A stretch of 64,000 nucleotides of DNA from assembly GCF_000524195.1 (NCBI RefSeq), contig NW_020170540.1, forward strand, positions 55,681 to 119,680. The letters run 5' to 3'. A program made the translations under genes and the position numbers. The notes under the pieces were generated by a model. It worked only from the letters and a program-made list of their open reading frames with translations, made no database searches and had not been told where the DNA came from. Positions within the stretch are counted from its first letter, which is position 1, and the number at the start of each line of letters is the position of its first letter. This document shows positions 1-12,610 of the stretch, piece by piece. The stretch comes from Echinococcus granulosus (Eukaryota > Platyhelminthes > Cestoda > Cyclophyllidea > Taeniidae).

Positions 1-719
1 TCCAACCTTTTAATTTTACCTGCAACCAATGTTGCGTATCACTTATGTTCAGATAAATTTTAGTTGCCTGATAAGTCGAAATCCCGAATTTTAGGTTTGC
101 TTAAACCCTTCAGGAGTAGTTCTTTTAGGGTAATTCAATTTGTCTAATCAAACAGTCACCGCAGTTAATCAGATCAGTGGATTCCGGTCTCCGTTTTGCT
201 CTTCAAAAAAAAACTTTGCAAGCCTTCATCTACAAAACCGGCAATTTAATGTTTCGGATTTTATAAATTCCTCTCATTTTGAGGTAGTGAACTGGACTAC
301 TTTGTCGCTAGTTCTAGTTGAAAAGAGAGTAGAAATTATGCAAGTCTGCGGTAGTTTGGGAAATCAAGGCAGGCCCTACATAGCTCACTCTTTTAGAATT
401 AAAGATGCCAAAAACAAAAATGAGTTCTTTGATTTCTTGAGTTGACAATTATTTTCTGTCGTTCACGAATGCCAACCAGCAGGACGTGCTGAATCGTCCG
501 TCAAATTAATCGTGATGTGGAGAAGCATCTTCAACTTTCTTTTCGCTCTCTATCCATCCGTTAAGCATCTGCTTTATTTTCTCCCAGAAAATTCATTCAC
601 CCCTGGGGGAAGTTGCAATGCCTATCACGATCGCTGCAGACTAACTTGTCGCTCCGACTTACGACGAATGATGACCCAGTGTACCAAAGCAGATATAACA
701 AGCCTTACGTCCTGTTAGT
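1..719. other. No gene seen; short repeat fragment
   Basis: No exon with splice support was found. The stretch about 613-650 resembles 29802-29838: both read as a 'ctatcacga…agacta' core of roughly 36 bases with a few differences, so a small dispersed repeat may be present. The rest looks like ordinary AT-rich non-coding DNA. Confidence 0.5.
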
Positions 720-1190
720 TCACTGCATTATATCATTTTCAAGCAATGTGAGAATAGGTTGCAGTTTTTTCTGTCTCGTGAGTGTGACCGCAGCTGGGAG
801 AACATGAAGCGCTCTGCTCGCGTCACCTCGGTGTGTCCATTTACCATCGCCGGTGGGCAGTCCTAACATCCGATCCCATTTGCAGTACCCTGCGCCCAAA
901 ACCGACGGAGCCTCCTGAAGATGCTGGCATTGCAATCCACTGCTGCCCCTTCTCCAACTATCCCAAACCAAGCGTACGAGGTGCTCATTTCGACATGGAT
1001 CGGATATTAGTATCGAAAAGCTGAAAAGCTTAACTAAAATCAGATTCAGTGGACATGGAAGGAAGGTTTTAAGGTTTAAATAAGGTACTGCTTTGCATCC
1101 ATTCTCTACAGGGTATACAAACTTTCGAGTGGACTTTGCATCCTTCTGTAAACTGAAACAAGTAGTTTCAATCGGAAATACTGAAAACAC
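720..1190 (-). repeat. GC-richer repeated segment with chance open frame
   Basis: A 156-codon minus-strand open frame spans this segment, but it probably does not mark a gene. About 880-1190 realigns to 9865-10140 (shared landmarks: 'gagcct' near 911 and 9895, 'tacgaggtg' near 976 and 9954, 'tttcaatcgg' near 1168 and 10100), and the copy at 9.9 kb does not keep the frame. The part 750-960 is visibly richer in G+C and CpG than its surroundings, unlike the rest of the block, which could mean a younger insertion. It lies just downstream (minus strand) of zinc-finger copy A and could be its 3' flank. No protein family was recognised. Confidence 0.45.
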
Positions 1191-1880
1191 TGAATGTGTT
1201 TAGGTAGCCTCGTGGCATTTTGGACCATTTCCTATATTTTCAAATGCATACTTGTCGTTATCTAAAGGTGCGTGCTTTATCTTTTTGGCAATAAAAGAAA
1301 ATCCTAATTATATCTCAGGTAGTCTGCATTATCAGATCCGTGATTTACGGTTGCTCCCCAACCGTCAACATAGTGTGCTCAAAAATATGTAGATCGCATC
1401 ACTTCACAGAGATGATAAACTGTGCTCCCCTTTTTCGGAATAGAGTAGGAAATATACTGTTCAAAAATTTCCTCAACACAAAATAACAACACCTTTTTAG
1501 CTTCAAAACATCAAAAATAACTCAAGTGTTTTAAGATAAAACCTTTCTTGGAATAAACACATTTGACCCCCCAAAACACCAACTTGTCGCAGCTTAATCA
1601 TGCGCACTTCTATCCTACGGGCTGGCGCCTAAATGTCTTAAATCGACGGGTGGAGCATAGTAGATAGCAGGCTCCAATAGGGATGGCTGTGTTGAAGACA
1701 CGTCCAACGGAAAATCATTACCTGCACAGGAAAATAAATCACCTCATTACCGGTCCATAAGGAGGGATCAAAGATTGACATCATGGTCGGCTGAGCAAAG
1801 GAGTTAGCTTACCTTCGATGAGTGCCGTTAAAAAAATCCTTGCACAGCCAGACCTGCCACGGTGTACGCATGTATACAAA

Positions 1881-1921
1881 TCATATCGTACTGAAAGAGG
1901 AGAGGAAGCACGTCATTAGCA
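1881..1921 (-). CDS. Terminal coding exon, copy A
   Basis: After a 179-base intron the minus strand shows GATTTCTACTTAAAG followed by two bases that complete a Val from the previous exon, then 12 codons (LMTCF, LSSFSTI) and TGA at 1883-1881. Copy D has the same design at 33499-33539: a better acceptor (TTCTCAG), a matching peptide LMACF, PSPFSST, and TGA at the same codon. Agreement of frame, length and stop in two diverged copies is the main evidence that this is the 3' coding end. No polyadenylation signal was identified. Confidence 0.5.
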
Positions 1922-2100
1922 CTTTAAGTAGAAATCTTTTATCAAAAAGGGGTGGAATTCAAGGTTGCGTACCAAATTTCAATAGTGTTGAGGGAGGAAA
2001 GAATGTCGGTATATAGGAGGCAAGCCAAAGTTCTGCCAGGAAAATATGTCAGGGTTTATTGGATTATATGCAATCTTATCGTAAGGCGAGATCAACCCAC

Positions 2101-2178
2101 CCACGTCCTGTGACGTCGCGAACAGACAGAAGAACACTTCTCTCAATGTAGACCTTTCATCCAGGCTAATCGACAGCC
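2101..2178 (-). CDS. 78-nt linker exon after the finger, copy A
   Basis: The exon is bounded by a pyrimidine-rich acceptor (TTTCAG, AG at 2180-2179) and a GTGGGT donor starting at 2100. It is 78 nt long, enters and leaves in phase 1, and is open in that frame, encoding 25 residues with the core DERSTL, a hydrophobic stretch EVFFCLF and ATSQ. The first two bases complete the Gly begun by the finger exon. The same 78-nt exon is present with no length change at 11000-11077, 20943-21020 and 33722-33799, the core reading ERSTL in A, B and D. No domain was recognised; it is probably a linker downstream of the finger. Confidence 0.6.
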
Positions 2179-2560
2179 CTGAAAGGAAAAATAGGTCACT
2201 ATTTTTGCCAAGATTCAATTTCGTGGGTATCCAAAAGCGAAAAAGTGAGTGAAGCGTCTTTCCTACACGTCGATATATCACCTAGATTTTTGGTCGAAAT
2301 TACCAACTAAACAGAGCTCTATTTATTATTTTTTAAGCCTGAAGGTCATTATGGAAAAATCAAAAGGAAGTGTCAAATTCCCATTGTGATAGGCATTTCT
2401 GTGTTCTCGGAGGCACCAAAGGAACTGGTAGCTGCTTCTGCATGGAATGCATATGAATCGTCCCAGTTCCAGCAAGGAAGAAGAGAAATACATTTGATAT
2501 AGTGACACTTAAAGGTTAAATTAGTGAAGATTATAGTGTAAGACATTCAAAAGTACGTGC

Positions 2561-2697
2561 CTTCGTGAAGTGTTTCAAAATGAACCTGAAGTTGACGATG
2601 GTACCTGAAACGCTCGAAGCAGACGGGACAATCCAGTGCCATGGTAAGTCGCAGCAAAGAAGGAATAAGAAATAGTGAAATGAGTGAGAGAAATTGA
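2561..2697 (-). CDS. C2H2 zinc-finger exon, copy A (all ligands present)
   Basis: Read on the minus strand, the sequence encodes one canonical C2H2 finger, a zinc-binding fold usually used for DNA recognition. First Cys is codon 2630-2628. The spacing is C-x2-C-x3-F-x5-L-x2-H-x4-H, with local residues CPVC, FRYHRQL and HFETLH. The usual H-T-G linker start reads H-E-G here. An ATG lies four codons before the first Cys, but the frame stays open upstream to about 2697, where an AAAG could be an acceptor; this 5' boundary is uncertain (copy B has CAG at the equivalent place, copy A has CAT). The exon ends in phase 1 at 2561 and is followed by GC rather than GT. The next exon, 382 bases further on, begins with the two bases that complete Gly. 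Copies B, C and D of this exon are damaged. This is the best candidate for a functional finger here; expression is unknown. Confidence 0.62.
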
Positions 2698-2830
2698 CTT
2701 TATGTTCGCGACGAAGAGTGTTGATCCCTGACTGGCGTTTACGCTGTTGTTGAGGTGCACTCGAACCAATAGATAGGGCTTCAAAAGCAACATCTTAACC
2801 GAGGATACAATGATATTTAGCACCATTAAC

Positions 2831-5800
2831 CTACTCTGTTAGTCTATCTAAATTGCTTGAGCACCACATGCGTAATGCAAACAGCTTACCTCCCATTTAT
2901 CACTTCACCTTTACCGAATCTTGATTTGGTAGTCTGTGCTGTCTTCATTCAAGAATGACAAGCATAAAAATCAACATTGGCTTTAACTAGCAGACCCTTT
3001 GAGGTGTTTGTTTTCCATTTCCTGCTCCTAATCTCTTGCAAATTTTTCTAGAATCTAGGTGCTTCTTTTCTTATCACAGTATCATCTACTCACAAGAATC
3101 ATCTGCATCTGACAACCTCGTAAATCTCACTATTACTATGCATTTGAAGTCAAGGCTTTTAGACTTCATCGCCTGGAAAGTAAGACTTGAAAGAGTGCGT
3201 ACTCAACCAAGGGGATGTGAGGCTAAAACTGCTGCCTTCTAGTCAAGGGGCAGAGTAATAATTTGCCACAATGCTTTCACCTGCTGCAATTTGCGCTTGT
3301 AGTACCCCCTATCAAGCAACTAAATAAGTTCACTAAATTTTTTAAGGAAAAGTGGCTAAGTAACTGCAAAATGTCCCGAAAAGGGGAGGAGTATATTTAT
3401 TGGAGGAATCACCGCTGCAGGTCATAATCTCCAGTTCTTAGTCAGCACATCAAAAGCTGACTATTGGAAGGGATCCAGTGAAACGTAGCTTTCCATCCAA
3501 CATGTAATCGTTCAACGCTCGAGTGATTACACCTGAAGAGTGTGGTAGTCGTCACTTGAGAAAGGAGATGTAATTCGAGGGCAAAACGAAGTGAGGCTTT
3601 ATCACCCTCCGGCCTGTCCATCCCAATCAGAGCACAAACATTCCTGTGGAATAGTTTTTCAGTAGAGGGTTTTTCGCTTTGCTGTAGTGAAAGAGGAGGA
3701 CTGACTCCCCTCAGATTAGTCACAACTGCCAACGAAAGGGCTGGTATGATGGCAATAGTAATGCCGTAAACGGAACGTCTTGACTCGAAAGTAGGATGAT
3801 TGACTGTACACTCGCTACCTATGTCATTCCTTTACGCTTCTCAGTAGGTATAAAAGTGGCTACCTTACCAAAATTGTTGTTTTTAGAGATCAGCTTCCGA
3901 GCCAGGAACGAAAACTACGTACTTAACTTCTTCTGAAGCAATTGGACTTCTGGCTTCAGCGTCAGTTGCGCTTTTGCATAATAGCGTTGGATTTAGAGGA
4001 CTGGCTCCTGCTAGGTCACATTGTAGGGTTGAGCTGGCTTCTTGATTCTAAGAACTGGCTGTTACTTTACAATGAGTGCCAACTGCAGTGAAATTAGCTT
4101 AAGGGGAGGCATTAATAACAGTTCGGAATTCAAAGCTTTCTGCATTCATCCTTACCCATCATCCAATTTCTTCCATTTCCTACCTATGGATCTGGGTGAT
4201 TTTTGGCTACCGAAAACATGGGATAAGGTACGACAAGTAAAGATTTAGGTATTTACATATCATGATTACCGGTGATTTTATCACAGACTTCACGAAATCA
4301 TTAGATGCCACTGCGATTTTTTCCGTTGGTGAGCAGACGGCAGGGCTGAAAATTGGAGTGATTTTTAAAAACTGACACAGCTGCAACAGCTCGTCTAACG
4401 TGAGCTTCTAAAAATTCAGTTATTTTTATTTGTTAAATGGCATGCACCATTCTGTGTGTGGGGTCGTGGCACTAGTATCATTTATGAGAAATCACAACGT
4501 GCATGAGTATAAAAGTATCCATTTTTGAAGCGTGCCTAAAGCGGATGGAACATTAACAAATGCAACATGGATGGTGCACCATGTCGCCAAGGGGAAAACT
4601 AAAAAGACCAAAACCGGGTAGCCCGCGTAGACGTAAATATTAACTAAAGAGATATTTTTGGTTACAAATGAACAGTACTGAACAACTAACTCAAATTCAT
4701 CCATTTTCTATGTGATTTATCACTTCTTTCAGAGCGATGAGCTGTAGAAAGTGTATGAGGAATCAAAATCTTGATTGGATGTAGTGAAAGCCCACTTAAC
4801 TAGTTGCACACTTAGTTTTTGTCATCCTTGTTGAATTCATCTTGCCTTATCCTGTCTAGACGTGGCCGAGCTGTCAATTACCCCGTTGGATCTCTCGAGA
4901 CCCCATTTTAGGAGTAATTTCAATGAAAGTGAGTGATCCATTGCACTGATCGCTGGGTTGTACATTCAGTAGCCACCTCATCGTCAATCGAGAACAGCAG
5001 TTCTGAATAGCCTTGCAGCCCTCTACCACGTTTTGTTCCATCAAGGTGGAGGCCCATGCCAGGGCACTTTTAATGGACTCAGTAATTCATAGACTAACTT
5101 AGCAAAGTTGTAAACTGTAAATGGTGTAGATTCGACATTTCCTATTATACTTAAATTCGAACGAAGTAAAAACTGAAAAGTTGCTTTTTAATTGCCAAAT
5201 GGGCAAATTAATGACACTTGGATGCAAAGCATCTTCGCCCAAAGCAGAACAAAGTCTAAGGTAGTCCGATTTCTTGCACAGTTTGTATCTAGAGCAAACT
5301 GCAATTCAGTATTGCATTGTTCGTTAAAAAAAAATTAACAAACTCTTTGTCTCTTCTCACACTTAACTCGATTAACTGTCACCTGCCTGATGACATTTTA
5401 ACATTTCCTATGTCATGCTTTCATGTTCCAGATGTGCAGAATGCCACTTGCTTCACATGGACTTTGTAAGATTTCGACGGAAAATTGAGCTACTTTTTAC
5501 ACGAATTGGAGGCAAAGCAATAAATGAAGGCATTGCCAAATGGCAACTGGCACCTCTGATTAACCAACTAGACTGGTTTTATAAACTGTGAGAAAGTCCG
5601 CTCTCTGACTGGCTGCTCCTTCTCTCGCACACAGGTCATGCTAGCTTGACAAAGTGCGAAATTTTTTTCATTTTTTTAAGAAAAATATCAAGATTTTGGA
5701 ATTGAAACCATGATTGAGGTGTAGGAGCTTCATGCATCACCTGCAAAAACCCGTTTTGAAACATCCGCCCCGAATTTAATGTGCGTGCCGCAGAGTAGAG

Positions 5801-8800
5801 CAAAGGAGGAAAGAGATTGGTAGTGGAATGGCTTTCGAGAAAAATCATAAGGTACCGCCTTTTTCCGGAGAAGTTCGCCAGTTAAACCATTGTAAACCAC
5901 TTATTTTGTGGCTATGCTACACAATCATTTGCTTCGGTATACATTAAGCTAACCGTCTTACCACGTGCTCACTTTGATTTTTATCGATGGAACCAAAATA
6001 AGCAGCTTTGGCCAACCATACAGTGATGCATAGACTTCCACTAAAAATAGTCATTCGCCCTTAACGCTTCACCTCAAATAAGTTTCGGTAGTTTGAGCCA
6101 ATTAACGGGAGAAACAGGTGAATTTATCTGCTCTGAGTAAAGCCCCCTTGCTTGCGACCAGAGTGAGGACAGTCTTTCGCCCTATATATATATATCATAT
6201 ACATATTAGTATTTATATTATATGTATTTGAAAAAATTTCCCTTCTGCTACTGCATGGGCGTATTTTGCACAGGCCTAGAGGTGTTTGGGGTAGAATAAA
6301 AGTGACAGAACAAGGGAAGCCTATGACGTTAATTGAAAGTAGATTGCCTCCATAGACCTGAAAATGGCTGTTGGAAAAGTGTCCAATATACTAAACTATG
6401 ACTGATGCCTTTGAAGCCAAAATACACACCTTACGATAGACAAAGTCTCATGACGACTCACCCCCTCCCAAAAAAAGAAAAATCATGTTCTTCTGTTGTG
6501 GCGAGAAAACCCATTTTTTGACTAACTTATTACGATGGATGTGAGTTTCGTTGATGATCCGTTAAGAGTTGAACTTAGAAGCGTTTTTTGACCAAGCTTT
6601 TTTCTCTCGAATCAGGCAAATTTAATCTGTTTTCACGCTTGAGGTAACCAAAGAAGTCAATGCCTGTCGAAGGCCACTTACATTGCCTAACAAGACACAA
6701 GCCAGCTGTAAATTCCACTTTAATAAATTTTTTGTTTCTCCAAAATAAAAGAGAGTTCGCACTTACCTCCTATCTAGATGGAGTTAAGTTCCAATGCAAC
6801 AAACCTCTTTGAATGCCAGTAAGCATTGCATGACTTTGTGCATTATTCTTCTTAATTGAATATTGAAAATATTCCAGTACATCCATCATTTCGATGAAAC
6901 GATGAAGACAAAAAAGCTAGTACGATCGGTCCCATCTGAGAATATCACTTGAACTGCTCATTCTACGAGGCTTACTGGATGGTGAATGTCTCTTTACAGT
7001 GTCACAGGAAGCAGTTTTGTCAAGCAGGCTGAAAAAGATACATGAAATGAAATTTGGCTGTCCTAATATGGTCTAAGGGATGGGTTAGGAGTTTACAGTT
7101 GAGAATTATCCTTCAGTCTATGCAGAAGGCTCTAAATTTTCAAGTGAGAACAAGCAAAGAAGCCGCAGAATAATTCTAGAAGTTGGAAACATTTTAACAT
7201 GAAAATCGATCTTGCTTCGATAAGTAATAGAGTTTGCCACACCTAAGCAGCTCTAGAGTTATCATCTAGTTTCTTAGACTTCAGTTTTTTGATGGGCAAG
7301 CAAAAAAGATTTAAAAAAGGTGGTTAAAAAATGGAAAGCAATAATTTCGATTGCCAATGTAATTGAGTAGGGGATAAAACTTGATTCATGTCTCGAAGCC
7401 CTTCTTCACTGTTTTAGTTAACTTTACTGGATTTTTTACTCTAAAAATTGTTTTTTTTTTAAGTCCTAGGCCTCATTAGAATTCCAATGCCCAACGAAAG
7501 ACTGCTTTTCTTCATTTTTTAAGTGAGCTTATTCAGTCGAAGCGCAGCTTTTAAGATGGCACAACCTAGTAAGCTAACACAAATGGGATTCGATCTGTCA
7601 TTTCATGGAGTTTGCACCTTTTTATGAGGAAACAATATTGCTTCTACCGAGAGGCAAAGGGACTCTAGAAATAAAGCGATTTTACACGCTATTTTGATGG
7701 GGAAAGACGGACCAGGCTCCTCCAACCTAATTATCAGGAAGTCGGATTGAGTTACCTGAAGTGAACAGGGATGCATCGAGAACCAAAAAGGTAGTATTTC
7801 GGGTTGCCCAACTTAAGATTCCCATTTCAACTGAGCTGGCTCCCATATAATTGGTCACCAAACAAAAGCCGGAGGTTTACTTGTTTGGTCTTGAATTGGT
7901 TGTCCCACTGACCCAAACGACTCATGGTCTGGTTCCCACATCATGCATCTAATAAAGCTTAATGCTTTTTGTTATCAAAAATTAATAAACAAACTGTTAA
8001 CCAAAGCTAGGGATATTAAAGACCGAAAACTGAACGATCTTCAGTCCCTCAAAGGGGTCTCTTAATTTGTCGGAAGTTCTGCAAACACAAATGATCACTT
8101 GACAACTGAAATAAGACATTTTAACAACTTGTAGAACTGAAACATGATCGAAATCACATTAAAGGTAAAGGATTGGATGCTTCAAAGTAGCCTGTAATCA
8201 TGCTATTTCACTTTGATAAGTTCGCCGACTCGATGAATAAATAGATTATCCGCGTTAAACTTGTCCACTTGTCAGTAACACCCAATCTTTGGAGACCTTG
8301 TGAGTCCCCTGAATGCACGATTCTGTAAATTGTCACCGTACTTTAACCCCAGAAGAAATTCGGCTCCCACCATGATCAGCTTAGTTCTAATGGAGCAGGA
8401 TCATCTGCACTGGTTTGTCTTATCACATGGTCAGAGGTGACCGAGATGGCCACATTGGCGGCGGCAGTAAATGAATATGTGGTTCAATCGGAGAACATAT
8501 AGCGGATATTAAACTCACTCTCGTGAACGACTAGAGCACAATAGAAGGGGCGTGAAGGCCATTTCATCTTTTGATAATCAATTCAATCTCGTGTCCATCA
8601 AGATGGGAATTTAATGATGCAATGATCTTTTTCGCGTGAACGTAGCCGATTGGAATCCAAGCATATGACAAAGGAACATTAAAAAGGCTGTCAAAAATGG
8701 TGACAGTCGAGTCCTTGCAATGGAACAAGTAATTGTTCCTTAAGTCACTTTCTTTCTTCATTCAGCAAGTGAGTGTTTCTTTCCCTAAAAAGTTAAAGTG

Positions 8801-9789
8801 TACAGCATTGGCATGTTTGGTTTTATATGTTTGCAGGGCGTAAATAGTGAACACATATGAATTTTAGCTGATTTATAAAGAAAAGGATTGGCAGATCCCG
8901 TAAAAAGATAAGAGAGTAACTCCTATTCCAGAATAGAAGTCTGCTTAGAAGGTTTTCTCTTCAGTAATTTATGAAGCATCATCGAAAGAGCTACTTGAGA
9001 TGTTTGACCCACAGTCGAGCTCTGTGGTTCGTCCATTAAAAGCTTTATCCCCCTGAGCCCCGTTGACAGCTGACGCGAGGCATGGTGTCATTCAAAGCTA
9101 CGAAAGATAGAGACGGACGTGTAGACATCATGGCGAGATGGTCAAAAGATAGGTTTAGGTACATTCTTCACCTATTATTTGCGAAAGATGTAAAGAGCGA
9201 AGGCACAATTACAGCATTCCTACTACAAATCCAACAAATATATTAATTAAATGCAAAGCTGATCACCTAAAAATTCTTTGACAAACAGCTTTGAAGGAGT
9301 ACGAATAGTAAGACCGACCATTAGGAAGCTGCCATCTTCTACACAGCAACGCTACAAAGGATTTTGAGGGTACACTGCAAAATGCGTTCCATAGGGCTGA
9401 ACTGGTGATAGGAGTCTTAAACATACCATAACTCTATTTTAGAAAATGTTTTTTAATGCAAATGTTCTTTAGAGACACAAAGCAAATCACCTAGACTACG
9501 TTGTAAGGGGTGATAATTTGTCAGTTTGTGCATTAGTTGCATTACCTTTCTTCCTACTGTCATTTTAGGCACCAATGACAACGTCAAAGTGAGGAGTTGA
9601 TTCGGGCTATTTTCTTCACTTATGGGCAATAATTTCTAGCACTGTTTACCATTTTGGAATCATTTTCTTCTTTCTTCACGGCGCACATAAACTGACATTC
9701 TAAAAATAATTGGAATGCAATAGAACAGTCATTTCACTGATTAACTTGTGTTTTCCTTTTCTGAGGAAAAAGAGGAAGCGCCTCCTTAC
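2831..9789. other. Large stretch without recognisable genes
   Basis: On a reading of both strands I saw no exon supported by splice sites plus a paralogous copy. AT-rich simple sequence occurs at 6183-6230 (TA repeats). By analogy with copies D and E, this is where upstream exons of the copy A gene should lie on the minus strand, but nothing equivalent to the 109-nt or 303-nt exons was found. They may be deleted or too diverged to see. Confidence 0.45.
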
Positions 9790-10999
9790 ATTCTTGAGTT
9801 GTGTCATGGTGATGATCATCAGCCCCAATTAATGAGCTTCAATAGACTGCCGTCACACCGGCAGTGCATTGCATCCAAAGCAGACAGAGCCTGTTGAGTA
9901 TGTTGGCAGTAGTCTGCTGCTGACCCTTCTCCAAATATTCTATACCAATCATTACGAGGTGTTCAACGTGGTGGAAAGGCGTTAGAGGGTACGAAAGTAG
10001 CGAGAGCACAGCTGAAGACAGTACATTACATTCATTCCATACAGCGCATAAAAAATTTTCGAGTAGATTTTACACTTTCTTTGAACTGCATCAAGTCGTT
10101 TCAATCGGGCATGCTGAAAACACCGGGGAAACTTTAACCACTTCGTGCCTTATTGTTCCACTCCCTATCTTTGTTTATGTCCACTTTAAACCCAAAATAG
10201 TATGATTTAATTAGCATTAATATTTTTTAAAAGGTTTACACTCAAAGCAAAACTTAATCAAGAACTACTTGTTTCTTCTTCATAAGCTCCGTGGTTAACG
10301 TCTTAGGACTTTTTGCATAAATTTCAACCTCTCAAGGAAGAGCCCAAAAACTGTGCTTTTCTCTCCTTTGGAACAAAGGCCAAGAAGCATGATATGTAAA
10401 TTTTATTTAGTAAAGAGTGGAATTCCCTTTCCAGCTCTAAAATATATCAGGAATAAAGTGTAGGATTCTAGACAAACCCTTTAATTAAACAAATGCAATT
10501 GTGATGTTAATTTATGCTGCAGTTCTCTTAAACACCAATTTAATGTAGGTCTATTTTTTACCCTTCTACTTCGCAGTCTGCCGCCTTCATGCCTTGACGA
10601 GATGAAAGAAAAGTAGTGCATAGAGGATGCCGATGTTAAATTTCTGTTTACCAAAAAGATTACCATCTGCTTAGGAAATAAATAATTTCATCACGGTTCA
10701 GCACGGAGGCATCGAGGATTGACATCTCGTTGGTCTATAGCAGGCTCACTCGCCTTCTTTGAGTTTCACCAAAAGTCAATGGCGCGAACAGTTCTATCAC
10801 AATGCATACATTCAAGTCCAAAGGAAAAGAAAACATATCTTAAGTACCTACGAGGAAAAATCTTTTCTTTTGAAAAAAATCAATACGTGCAAGATTTTAC
10901 TACTACTGAATCAGGAGATAATCCGAGTAATAAAGAGGCAAGCTAAAATTCTTTGAAGAAATATTGTGAGCTTATACGCTGCCAGCGGGATCAACTCAC

Positions 11000-11077
11000 T
11001 TATTCGTTGTGACTCCACAAGCAGACTGAAGAAGCAGTCTAACAGCGTAGATCTTTCATTCGATCGAGTCGGCAGCT
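11000..11077 (-). CDS. 78-nt linker exon, copy B
   Basis: The acceptor is CCTTTATAG (AG at 11079-11078) and the donor is a consensus GTGAGT at 10999. Length (78 nt) and phase (1-1) equal copy A. The frame is open and encodes 25 residues with the core NERSTLLD followed by CFFSLLVESQ, close to the other copies. It sits between an eroded finger exon (11468-11536) and a tail that stops after one codon (TAA at 10842-10840), so although this exon looks intact the copy as a whole is probably a pseudogene. Confidence 0.5.
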
Positions 11078-11467
11078 CTATAAAGGAACAAGAGTCTCCA
11101 TTTTAACAGAGAAGTGGTTTTGTTGGCTAACGATAAATTGAAGAAGTGGAGAATTTATCTATCTTACACGTAGGTGTATTTTGAAAACACTCGGGTGAAA
11201 TTCTTCACAGAACAGAGTTTTATATTGGATTATAAAATCGAAAAGCATTGATCTAAATGCCAAAATTGTGTGCCAGCTTCCAATTATGATAGAGGTTTCT
11301 GTGTCCTAGAGAGCAAAAAGGACCGGCAGCTGGCTCGTGACACGTGACTCGTCCCAATTATAGTAAGAAAGAATAAATAGACTTTTGAAAGAAGTCTGTT
11401 TAAGGACCACGCTAACTTAGAAGTTCAAATGAGTGAAGGCCATATTGCTAGGCATTTAAATGTGTGC

Positions 11468-11536
11468 CTGTCTGCGGTTTCATGAAAAAAACCCGAAAAT
11501 GATGGTGGTATTGTGATGCCAAAAGCAGAAGGGAAA
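11468..11536 (-). pseudogene. Eroded zinc-finger exon, copy B
   Basis: This aligns on the minus strand with the fingers of copies A and D. The second Cys survives (codon 11527-11525, in the context FPFCFWH), the first is Phe, and the region that should carry F-x5-L-x2-H-x4-H is T/I/F-rich with an in-frame TGA. The exon still ends in CAG at 11468, followed by GC as in copies A and D, and a CAG acceptor is visible near 11604. It was identified by position and flanking similarity, not from the finger motif alone. Confidence 0.5.
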
Positions 11537-12610
11537 AACAATGCCATAGTGTAATGTGGCAAAAGCGTGGAGCTGAATGCTTGGCTTGATCTCGAGTATT
11601 CGACTTTCTGTTCATGACAAAGAGCTTTGATCTCTGACCAGCAATTGTGCTGCTGGTGGGACGCAATAATGTGAGAGGATTTGGCCTCATAACCACCATC
11701 TTGAGAGAGAATTCAATGATCTTCGGTCTTCCAATTTTTACTTTGATAGTCTGCCTAAATTATGTAAGCATCTCTTGCATGCATCTAAGGGACTCGTGGT
11801 CTATTTATCGTTTTATCACTCAAAATTCCGTAGGTAGCTCGTCGCTACCGATTGAGATAATTAGAGATGGACGTGTCAGGAGCCTAAACAAAAGCCTTCA
11901 ATCATGTACGGGATAGTGTATTTGGTTTTTATCTACGTCAGTTGAGTAAATAGAAAAATACCTGGGAGTTTGTCATATGGGAACCGACCAAATGTCTTCA
12001 GTTTAACAGGTGCCAGACAAAGATCCACCAAAACATTAACATGTTGCCTGACTCTTCAACATGAATTGTAAAACGCGTTTGCTGATAGAATTTGCAGCAG
12101 AGAGGCTTTTGTATTCTAGTGTTAGTCAAGTAAACAATAACAGTGCTCATTATGCCCAAGCCAAGAAGCGTGGTCTTCCACACTGCCACACACCTATGAG
12201 AAGCAAAAAAACCATCATTGGAATACCATTCCTGCTTGAATTATAACCATTCCGTATAAAGTCATCAATTACGAATTTAATGTTTAAGGTGATACAAATG
12301 GAAATGAGACCTGTCTGCCTAACTTAACTGGAGAGTACATTATGAAAGCACTGAGGTTGTGAGAAACAGCCGGAACTATTTGATCAGTTATTATGCAGGG
12401 CGTTTCCCACAAATCAACTCTAATTCAAGCCAAGCACTACCATGTATCCATTTTCCTTTATCAGAAAATATTCTAATTGACAAGACAATGGCGTTTTTAA
12501 GGCATAAAAATAGCATTAATAAAACCACAAATATGCGTGACATGTAACTTACAGTTGGAAAACATGTTTGCGGAGTCCGCCTTCTAGGCAAGAGGCGGCC
12601 AGGAAACACG

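Larger units (their letters stand above)
790..2830. repeat. Paralogous block, copy A (finger/linker/tail module)
   Basis: This roughly 2-kb block realigns in the same orientation to 9790-11730 (copy B, offset about 8.9 kb), to 20470-21690 (copy C) and to 33110-34460 (copy D). Landmarks are 'ataggg…gttgaa' near 1677, 20510 and 33298, 'gcaagc' near 2021, 10938 and 33646, and 'tagacctttcat' near 2150 with B and D equivalents 'gtagatctttc'. Introns as well as exons are alignable, so this is duplicated gene DNA rather than processed copies. It contains three minus-strand exons annotated separately. Confidence 0.75.
9790..12610. repeat. Paralogous block, copy B
   Basis: The block is collinear with copy A (9790-11730) and extends further in parallel with copy D: 12290-12500 matches about 34910-35100 ('gagacctgtctgc' against 'gagacctatctgc', then 'gagagtacatta' against 'gagggtacatta'). 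All copies run in the same direction. It contains a 78-nt linker exon and a heavily eroded finger exon on the minus strand. Confidence 0.7.

Noticed and set aside
2575..2826. 83-codon minus-strand frame overlapping the copy A finger
   Set aside because: It reads the finger exon one base out of frame; the in-frame C2H2 motif at 2561-2643 explains the sequence better.
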